NCBI GenBank assembly: GCA_035606665.1
Contig: DATNEY010000021.1
Location: 1 to 64,000 of the forward strand
Reading direction: 5' to 3'
Source of the DNA: DASUGC01 sp035606665
GTDB taxonomy: Bacteria > Acidobacteriota > Vicinamibacteria > Vicinamibacterales > SCN-69-37
DNA length: 64,000 bases
The position numbers and the translations under genes are program-made. Under the pieces are notes generated by a model. It was not told the DNA's origin, ran no database searches, and saw only the letters and a list, made by a program, of their open reading frames with translations. Below, in pieces: positions 58,292 to 64,000 of this stretch; the first letter of the stretch is position 1, and each line of letters opens with the position of its first letter.

Positions 58292-59373
58292 CGGCACCGT
58301 TGTTGCTGATGACGCCGGGCCCGACGCGCGTGCCCGAGCGTGTCCTGCTAGCCGGCGCGCGTCCAATGCTTCACCACCGCACGGCGGAGTTTTCAGCCGA
58401 GCTCGCAGCCGTGCTCGAGTTGCTGGCGCCTTTCTTCGGCACGCGCGAGCTGCCATTGCCCATTCACGCGACGGGACGCGGGGCCATGGAAGCCACGCTC
58501 TGCAATCTCCTGTCTCCAGGCGAGGCCATCGGCGCTTGCTGTAACGGCCGGTTTGGCGAGCTCTGGGTGAAGCTCGCCGCCTCTCACGGACTCGCCGTGC
58601 ACCGCATCGCGACGGATTGGAATCAGGATGTCGATCCGGCAGACGTAGAGCAACTGCTCGTCGAGCATCCCGAAACCCGCGCGATCGCAATGGCATACGG
58701 TGATACCTCGACTGGCGTCGCGAACGACGTGCGGGGCGTCGCGCGGGTCACTCGCTCCCGCAACGTCCTGCTATTCGTGGACGGCGTCTCGTCCATTGGC
58801 GGCATGCCGTTCGCGTTCGACGAGTGGGGCGTGGACGCCGCGATCACCGCGTCGCAGAAGTGCCTGATGTCGTCACCCGGTCTCTCGTTTGTGGTGACGA
58901 GCGAACGTGCGCGCGCGGCCGCCGCGAGGGCCACGCTCCCGCGCGCGTATTGGGATTTCGACGTCATCCGTCGCGAAGCATCGAAGGCCCGCCCGGAGCC
59001 GGCGGGCACGCCGCCGGTACATTGCATGCTCCAGGTCGCCGAGGCGTTGCGGATGCTGCATGAAGAGGGAGTCGAGGCCGTGTTTCGCCGGCACGCCGCG
59101 ATGGGTGAGATGACGCGGCAGGGAATCGCGGCACTGGGGCTCCAGCCGCAGTGTCCGGGCCTCAAACACCGATCGAACACCGTCACGCCCGTCGCGCTGC
59201 CGACGGACATTCCGCCGGCGCGCGTGCGGGACGGATTGAAGTCGCGCGGCATTCTCGTCGCCGGCGGCCTGGAGCAGTTTCAGCCAAGCGCATTTCGCAT
59301 CGGGCACATGGGAGATATCCGGCCGGTTGACGTCCAGCGGACGCTCGACGCGCTGCGGGAGGTCCTCGGCTGA
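58288..59373 (+). CDS. class V PLP-dependent aminotransferase (alanine/serine/aspartate-glyoxylate type)
   Basis: 361 residues, GTG start in a GTGA overlap with the aldolase gene. MTPGPTRVPERVL opens the protein as in AGXT/PhnW relatives; HATGRGAMEATLCNLLSPG is the cofactor-binding region, FVDGVSSIGGMPFAFDEWGVD carries the PLP-binding Asp, and ITASQKCLMSSPG holds the Schiff-base Lys191. The substrate pair is unknown: the family includes alanine-, serine- and aspartate-glyoxylate transaminases. In this operon it would deaminate, or aminate, the dicarboxylate handled by the neighbouring enzymes. Confidence 0.85.
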   Translation: MTAPLLLMTPGPTRVPERVLLAGARPMLHHRTAEFSAELAAVLELLAPFFGTRELPLPIHATGRGAMEATLCNLLSPGEAIGACCNGRFGELWVKLAASHGLAVHRIATDWNQDVDPADVEQLLVEHPETRAIAMAYGDTSTGVANDVRGVARVTRSRNVLLFVDGVSSIGGMPFAFDEWGVDAAITASQKCLMSSPGLSFVVTSERARAAAARATLPRAYWDFDVIRREASKARPEPAGTPPVHCMLQVAEALRMLHEEGVEAVFRRHAAMGEMTRQGIAALGLQPQCPGLKHRSNTVTPVALPTDIPPARVRDGLKSRGILVAGGLEQFQPSAFRIGHMGDIRPVDVQRTLDALREVLG

Positions 59374-60629
59374 TGAAGTTGCACACGCGCATCCTCATCG
59401 GCCTTGGCGCGGGCGTGATGGTGGGCGCCGCGGCGCGCCGGATCGAGGCGCTCGCGACGGTCGTCGGCTGGCTGGAGCCGGCCGGAACGATCTTCATCCG
59501 GCTGATCACGATGCTGGTATTGCCGCTCGTGATTGCCAGCCTCTTCGTGGGCGTGGCATCGCTCGGCGACGTGCGCAAACTCGGCCGGATTGGCGGTCGC
59601 ACGCTCGCGTATTTTCTGGTCACGACTGTCGCGGCCGCGCTGATCGGCGTCGGCGTGGCGCTCGTTTCTGGTGTCGGCCTCGGGCTGGATCCGTCCGTTC
59701 GCGATTCGATCGCGAGCCGCTTCGCCGCGTCTTCCGGTGCGACGACCGCGACCGCGGTTGTGCCTGGATTCGTGCAGACGCTTGTCGCCATCGTGCCCCA
59801 GAATCCGGTGGCCGCCGCCGCGCAAGGCGATTTGCTCGCGGTCATCTTTACCGTCGTCGTGTTCGGCGCGGCCGCCACGACGCTGACGGAGGATCAGCGA
59901 CGCCCGCTCGTCTCGTTCTTCACGGCTGTCAACGACGTGTCGCTGGCGGTGATCCAGTCGTTCATGCGCCTGGCGCCGTTCGCCGTCGGCATTCTGCTCG
60001 CGGTCACGGTTCTGCGATCGGGCACCGACCTTTTGACGAGCCTGGCGTCCTACGCCGGCGTCGTCGTGATCGGTCTCGTCCTGCATGCGGTGCTGGTGCT
60101 GGTGCCGGCGCTGGTTCTACTTGTGCGCGTATCGGTCGTGGCCTTTCTGCGCGCAGTCGGCCACGTCCTCCTGCTGGCGTTTTCGACCGCCTCGTCGAGC
60201 GTCACGTTGCCGGTGAGTCTCGCGGCGGCACGCGAGCGGCTCGGCATTTCAGCGTCGGTAGCTAGCTTCGTGTTGCCGGCCGGGACGACGCTCAACAAGA
60301 ACGGCGCGGCGGTCTACAAGGCGGCGACGGCGGTGTTTCTCGCGCACCTCTACGGCGTCCAGCTCGACGCCGGCCAGCTCCTCACGATCGTGCTCACCAC
60401 TGTCGTCGCGTCCTCGGCAGGCGCCGGCGTTCCCGGCAGTTCGCTCGTGACGACACTGATTGTGCTGAATGCGATTGGGCTCGGATCGAATGCGTCGGCG
60501 GGTATCGCTCTCGTGGCCGGCATCGACCGGCCGATCGACATGTGCCGAACGGCGCTGAACACGTTCAGCAATCTGGTCGGAGCGGCGGTCGTCGCGCGAG
60601 CCGAGGGCGAGACCATTCGGGGAGCCTGA
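59373..60629 (+). CDS. dicarboxylate/amino acid:cation symporter (DAACS family)
   Basis: 418 residues; the ATG overlaps the aminotransferase stop by one base (TGATG). It is an inner-membrane transporter of the GltP/GltPh/DctA type: eight TM helices plus two re-entrant hairpins with HP1 FSTASSSVTLP (SSS motif), TM7 LNKNGAAVY (usually NMDGTxxY), HP2 SAGAGVPGSS, and TM8 DRPIDMCRTALNTFSN. The arginine in TM8 (DMCRT) is the usual ligand contact for acidic substrates, supporting an anionic dicarboxylate or glutamate-like substrate. The NKNG change suggests altered ion or substrate preference. It is the uptake step of this operon. Confidence 0.88.
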   Translation: MKLHTRILIGLGAGVMVGAAARRIEALATVVGWLEPAGTIFIRLITMLVLPLVIASLFVGVASLGDVRKLGRIGGRTLAYFLVTTVAAALIGVGVALVSGVGLGLDPSVRDSIASRFAASSGATTATAVVPGFVQTLVAIVPQNPVAAAAQGDLLAVIFTVVVFGAAATTLTEDQRRPLVSFFTAVNDVSLAVIQSFMRLAPFAVGILLAVTVLRSGTDLLTSLASYAGVVVIGLVLHAVLVLVPALVLLVRVSVVAFLRAVGHVLLLAFSTASSSVTLPVSLAAARERLGISASVASFVLPAGTTLNKNGAAVYKAATAVFLAHLYGVQLDAGQLLTIVLTTVVASSAGAGVPGSSLVTTLIVLNAIGLGSNASAGIALVAGIDRPIDMCRTALNTFSNLVGAAVVARAEGETIRGA

Positions 60630-60632
60630 CCC

Positions 60633-61886
60633 GTGCCGCCCCAGACCATCGTCGAGAGAATCCTTTCGCGACATGCGGGCCGCGCTGTCGTGGCCGGCGA
60701 GATCGCGGTCTGCCGCGCGGACATCGTGATCGGTACGGATGGATCCGGCCCGATGGCGATCGACTATTTCGAGCGGATGGGCGGCCGGGCGCTGTTCGAC
60801 GCATCGCGGATCTGTTTCTCACTCGATCACTACGCGCCGCCCGACACGCCATCGACGCAGGCGTTCCACCGCCGCATTCGAGACTTTGCCGGGAAGCATG
60901 GCGCCACCGTCTTCGAAGTTGGGGAGGGCATCAGTCATCAGGTCGCAGTCGAGCGTGGGCTGGTCGCACCTGGCGATCTTGTTCTGGGGGCTGACAGTCA
61001 CACGGTGATGTGCGGTGCAGTGAATGCCTGTGCGATTGGCGTTGGGTCGTCGGATCTGGCGGCGGCGATGATGACGGGACAGGCGTGGTTGCGGGTACCC
61101 GAAACGATTCGCGTGCACCTCGCCGGAACGCGCCCGCCGTCCCTCGCCGCCAAGGACATCGCGCTGGCGCTCGTGCATGAGATTGGTTCGGACGGTGCGA
61201 ACTACCAGGCGATCGAGTTCGCTGGTGACGCGCTTGAATTGCTGACCCTCGAAGATCGGCTCGTCATCAGCAGCCTTATGGTTGAGGCCGGAGCGAAGGT
61301 GGCTGTCTTTCCGTTCGATGCCCGGACAGCTGACTACCGTCGCGGAAGGGCGGGCAGGCCCGGCCAGCCGGTCGAGCCCGATTCGGCGGCGCGGTACGTG
61401 CGTGAGGTTCGATGCGATCTGTCGGTGCTCACGCCGCGCGTCGCTCTGCCGCACGCGCCGGACAACGTCGTCCCGCTCGCTGCCGCGGCGGGCGCGGCCG
61501 TGCAGATGGTGTTCATCGGTACCTGCACGGGTGGGCGTGCGGTCGATGTCCGCGACGCCTGGCGGGCTTTTGTCCAGGCGGGTGGCCGCCTGGCGGAGGG
61601 CCTGCAGCTCGTGATTACGCCTGCCTCGCGCGAAGTGCTCGACGAGATATCCGCGGACGGCACTCTTGCGAATCTCACGGCCGCCGGCGCCACCGTGACG
61701 ATGGCCGGATGCGGTGCGTGTTGCGGCACGAGCGGCGTGATTCCAGCCGATGGAATGACGGTCCTCTCCACGGCCAATCGCAATTTCAAGGCGCGCATGG
61801 GGAATGCCACTGCTGTCATCTACCTCGCGTCTCCGGCAGTCTGCGGCGCCGCCGCCGCGACGGGCCGCATTCCGGAGCGCGCATGA
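60633..61886 (+). CDS. aconitase-superfamily hydro-lyase, large subunit (LeuC/HacA-like)
   Basis: 417 residues, GTG start with GGGAG 8 bases upstream, right after the symporter. Compact LeuC-type: DIVIGTDGSGPMAIDYFE, GISHQV, GADSHTVMCGAVNACAIGVGSSDLAAAM, and the iron-sulfur ligands Cys298 in IGTCTGGR and Cys360/Cys363 in GCGACCG. The [4Fe-4S] cluster activates water for hydration or dehydration of a di- or tricarboxylate. The usual IGSCTNSR is changed to IGTCTGGR, and the partner small subunit is also diverged in its substrate loop, so this pair is probably not isopropylmalate isomerase. leuA/leuB are not present nearby. Confidence 0.85.
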   Translation: MPPQTIVERILSRHAGRAVVAGEIAVCRADIVIGTDGSGPMAIDYFERMGGRALFDASRICFSLDHYAPPDTPSTQAFHRRIRDFAGKHGATVFEVGEGISHQVAVERGLVAPGDLVLGADSHTVMCGAVNACAIGVGSSDLAAAMMTGQAWLRVPETIRVHLAGTRPPSLAAKDIALALVHEIGSDGANYQAIEFAGDALELLTLEDRLVISSLMVEAGAKVAVFPFDARTADYRRGRAGRPGQPVEPDSAARYVREVRCDLSVLTPRVALPHAPDNVVPLAAAAGAAVQMVFIGTCTGGRAVDVRDAWRAFVQAGGRLAEGLQLVITPASREVLDEISADGTLANLTAAGATVTMAGCGACCGTSGVIPADGMTVLSTANRNFKARMGNATAVIYLASPAVCGAAAATGRIPERA

Positions 61887-62383
61887 CAATCCACGGACGC
61901 GCGCGGTTGCTCGGCGATGACATCAACACTGACTACATCATTTCGTCGGCGCGCAAGCGCGCGACGATCGATCCGCACGCGCTCTCGCCGTATCTGCTCG
62001 AGAGCATCGCGCCTGGTTTTGCCGCTTCGGTAAGGCCCGGCGACCTGATCGTCGCAGGCCGCAACTTCGGATGCGGATCGGCGATGGAGGTGGCGGTGAC
62101 GGTGATTCAGGCCGCGGGGATCAGGGCAGTACTCGCGCGAAGCTTCGCGCGCAGCTTCTTCCGCAATGCCATCAACAATGGCCTGCTGGTCATGGAGTGC
62201 GATACCTCGTCACTCGCTGAGGGTGACGACCTGTCGGTTGAGATGGAGGGCGGGCACGTACTCGTGCGCAACACATCGCGGGGCGGGATGATCTCCGGGG
62301 CAGACGTTCCGGAGATCGTCCAGCGTCTCATCGAGCACGGCGGCCTTGTTCCGTACCTGTCCGCACGCGGCGGATTCGAATAG
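61883..62383 (+). CDS. aconitase-superfamily hydro-lyase, small subunit (LeuD/HacB-like)
   Basis: 166 residues from ATG 61883, overlapping the large-subunit stop (ATGA). RARLLGDDINTDYIISSARKRATIDP corresponds to the substrate-recognition loop; true LeuD/HacB enzymes have a YLRT-like loop here, while this one has ARKRAT with one residue more. GRNFGCGSAMEVAVTVIQAAGIRAVLARSFARSFFRNAINNGLLVME is the swivelling domain motif (GENFGCGSSREHA in LeuD). Together with the large subunit it should form a hydratase/dehydratase for an unidentified carboxylate. Last gene of the operon; the next gene is convergent after 2 bases. Confidence 0.83.
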   Translation: MTIHGRARLLGDDINTDYIISSARKRATIDPHALSPYLLESIAPGFAASVRPGDLIVAGRNFGCGSAMEVAVTVIQAAGIRAVLARSFARSFFRNAINNGLLVMECDTSSLAEGDDLSVEMEGGHVLVRNTSRGGMISGADVPEIVQRLIEHGGLVPYLSARGGFE

Positions 62384-62385
62384 GG

Positions 62386-64000
62386 TCAACGCCCCGGAGC
62401 CGCCTCGTAGATCTGGAACAGCCGGAACAAGGCAGTGGCGGCCTGTCCGCGCGCCCGCGACAGCACCTGGAGGCCGAAGGCACCACCCTTGCCCGCGCTG
62501 TCGGATACGCGCGCGATTTCTAGACCATTGGCCCGCACGGTGATCAACGGTCCGTTGACCGAAACGACCACCAGTTGTTCTTCGCCTGGAGGAATGGGAA
62601 CCATTCGCGGAGGCGGGCCCGTCAGCAGCGTGTCGGCCGTTGGGTTGCTCGGGGCGGTCCAGATATCGAATTCCCTGCAGCACTTGTGCGGCGCGCCATC
62701 ACCGCCTGGCTGGGGCGGGCCCAGCTTCAGGTATGCCGGGAACTGGACGACGTGGCCGCCGGGCTGAGGCGGCGTGCGATGAAAGCGCAGCACGATCAGC
62801 GGCTTGCCGCTGATCGCGGTGAAGCGCATCACCGCCACAAAATCGGTCAGACCGGACAGCGGCAGATTCGCTTGCGCGCCTGATTCGCTGCCGGCCCTGA
62901 GTTCGAGCCCGTCCGCGACCACCCGAATCGAATCCTCCGGATGTTGTTGAGGCGTCCGTGCGAGACCGGCCGCGCCGGTTGCGAGCGCGTAGACCATCCG
63001 TCCGTGTGGCGGCAGTAGTCCGCCGCCTGCGGGCGACGCCGTTTCCTTTTCAGGCGCGCTGGCTGCAGGCGGGTTCGCGGCCGCCGATGCGAAGACATCG
63101 ATCCCCGTAATGCGCACGATTGAAGGAGTCTGGCCTCGTTCGGGTGCGAATCCCAGGTTGATCGCGCCGGACGTGAAGGTCGCGTCCGTGGCGCGCGCGA
63201 TCTCCTTCCCCTCGGACATGACTCGAATCTCAGGACCTGTGACCGAGATAGTGATCGACTGCTCCTCGTTCGGAGCTGCGGGTATCGCAAGGGGCTGCGC
63301 GGCCAGGAGGAGGGATGGCATCCCCGGCCGGAATGGTGCCAGCAGCACATCGAACGGCTGGCAGCATTGATGCGGTCCCTGGGCCTGTGCTCCAGCCACC
63401 GGCGGCGACAACCGCAGGTAGGTGGGCAGCCGGACGGCGTGGGCTTCGCCGGTGGCCGACGCATGGAAGCGGAAGTTCAGCAACGGGCCCTTGTCGACGG
63501 CGACGTACTTCAGCACCGCAACGAAGTCGCGGACGCCACTGATGGGCAGCGGCACGAACACGCCCTGGGTGCTGCCGATCGTGATTTCTAGCGCGCCGTT
63601 TTTTTCGACGATCGTGTCTTCAGGGCTGCGTTGCCTGGCCGGCAGGTTCTTCGCGAACCCGGCAGGGTTGGCGGCAAGTGAGAAGAGCAGCGGGCCGTGA
63701 GGCGTGGCGGGGCCCGTTGTGGCGCTCGGCGGAAGTGCAGGCCTCCCGGGTGAGGGCGGCTGCGGCGCCGGCGCAGCGTTCGTACCTGCTGCGCTCGAGG
63801 CCGGGGTTGGTGTGGCGGCGGCCGGCGTGGGCTTCACGGTCACTGCCGGTGCCGTTGAGCTCGTGGCCTCGGTCGCAGGTGGAGACGCTGACCTATGCGT
63901 CCATGCGTAGCCGGCCGCGACGAGCAGGACGGCCGCCGTGACGCCGAGTCCGGCAAGCTGCAGGCCCGACCGTCCTTCGGCCGCGCGTGCCGGTGCGACC
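62386..64000 (-). CDS. single-TM protein with tandem CC-motif beta domains (5' end cut)
   Basis: The frame is open to the window edge; the codon series runs from 63999 without a stop, so the N-terminus lies outside. The visible 537 codons start with a basic/polar stretch, then a TM helix (LQLAGLGVTAAVLLVAAGYAW) and a long Pro/Ala/Thr linker. Two homologous domains of about 190 residues follow: repeat 1 has DFVAVLKYVAVDKGPLLNFRFH, YLRLSPP and HQCCQPFD; repeat 2 has DFVAVMRFTAISGKPLIVLRFH, YLKLGPP and HKCCREFD. They resemble the lectin-like fold of 3-keto-disaccharide-hydrolase/LamG domains. A kinase domain could precede the TM segment, as in other proteins here, but this is not visible. Confidence 0.7.
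   Translation of the reverse strand, partial: VAPARAAEGRSGLQLAGLGVTAAVLLVAAGYAWTHRSASPPATEATSSTAPAVTVKPTPAAATPTPASSAAGTNAAPAPQPPSPGRPALPPSATTGPATPHGPLLFSLAANPAGFAKNLPARQRSPEDTIVEKNGALEITIGSTQGVFVPLPISGVRDFVAVLKYVAVDKGPLLNFRFHASATGEAHAVRLPTYLRLSPPVAGAQAQGPHQCCQPFDVLLAPFRPGMPSLLLAAQPLAIPAAPNEEQSITISVTGPEIRVMSEGKEIARATDATFTSGAINLGFAPERGQTPSIVRITGIDVFASAAANPPAASAPEKETASPAGGGLLPPHGRMVYALATGAAGLARTPQQHPEDSIRVVADGLELRAGSESGAQANLPLSGLTDFVAVMRFTAISGKPLIVLRFHRTPPQPGGHVVQFPAYLKLGPPQPGGDGAPHKCCREFDIWTAPSNPTADTLLTGPPPRMVPIPPGEEQLVVVSVNGPLITVRANGLEIARVSDSAGKGGAFGLQVLSRARGQAATALFRLFQIYEAAPGR

Noticed and set aside
60633..62383. LeuC/LeuD reading as leucine biosynthesis genes.
   Set aside because: No leuA or leuB nearby, catabolic-type neighbours, and altered substrate-loop and cluster motifs; generic hydro-lyase call kept.
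1..64000. tRNA, rRNA, insertion sequences, prophage genes or attachment sites.
   Set aside because: Reading both strands I found no cloverleaf, rRNA-like segment, transposase, integrase or flanking direct repeats; a tRNAscan/Infernal run would settle the RNA part.

Overview
This is a gene-dense, GC-rich bacterial chromosome segment, most likely from an acidobacterium (Acidobacteriota, probably the Vicinamibacteria lineage). The support is the combination of four long MacB/FtsX permeases of the acidobacterial duplicated orphan permease (ADOP) type, one of them behind a PadR regulator, an Oar-like TonB receptor with an N-terminal carboxypeptidase-regulatory domain, Hanks-type Ser/Thr kinases fused to beta-propeller or TPR sensor halves, a PQQ dehydrogenase with a built-in cytochrome c domain, and many secreted lipoproteins. 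I see no rRNA, tRNA, CRISPR array, transposase or prophage. No gene-free stretch exceeds 300 bases. Both edge genes are cut.

Layout. 1-4615: pyruvate dehydrogenase complex (aceE 3' part, E2, E3), with a hairpin-type repeat between E2 and E3. 4590-15787: membrane and secreted proteins of mostly unknown role (GT-C-like membrane protein, CAP lipoprotein, DUF3224-MOSC fusion, YdeI-like protein, M48 protease-propeller, CotH kinase, a secreted Rossmann-like protein, an M23-like lipoprotein). 15830-21353: DinB protein, PadR-ADOP pair, EF-hand/PA-IL-like secreted protein, VOC protein. 21386-30501: a minus-strand operon (octaheme cytochrome c, regulatory-domain protein, MFS/spermidine-synthase/TPR fusion) divergent from a TonB-dependent receptor; three copies of one 9-mer in the intergenic region suggest shared control. 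30572-37944: thioesterase, SnoaL-like lipoprotein, a 29-residue putative zinc microprotein, a Ser/Thr kinase-propeller, PQQ dehydrogenase and a DisA_N-like (DAC-related) protein. 38006-42999: two tandem ADOP permeases. 43003-52722: small secreted protein, porin plus PstS-like protein, Ser/Thr kinase-TPR, WD40 lipoprotein plus intradiol dioxygenase, PilZ protein, M24 peptidase, Dph6-like ATPase. 52815-55280: fourth ADOP permease. 55345-62383: a long plus-strand gene train ending in an RraA-family aldolase, class V aminotransferase, dicarboxylate/amino-acid symporter and a LeuC/LeuD-like hydro-lyase. 62386-end: a duplicated-domain, single-TM protein cut by the window edge.

Two observations stand out. 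First, the aldolase-aminotransferase-symporter-hydratase block has translationally coupled genes and reads as a complete uptake-and-cleavage route for an amino- or keto-dicarboxylate; gamma-substituted glutamates split to two pyruvates would fit, but that is inference. Second, many genes without a Shine-Dalgarno sequence have a TANNNT hexamer exactly 5-7 bases before the start codon, the signature of leaderless transcription. In two cases the hexamer contains the stop codon of the upstream gene, and in one divergent pair the two hexamers overlap on opposite strands.
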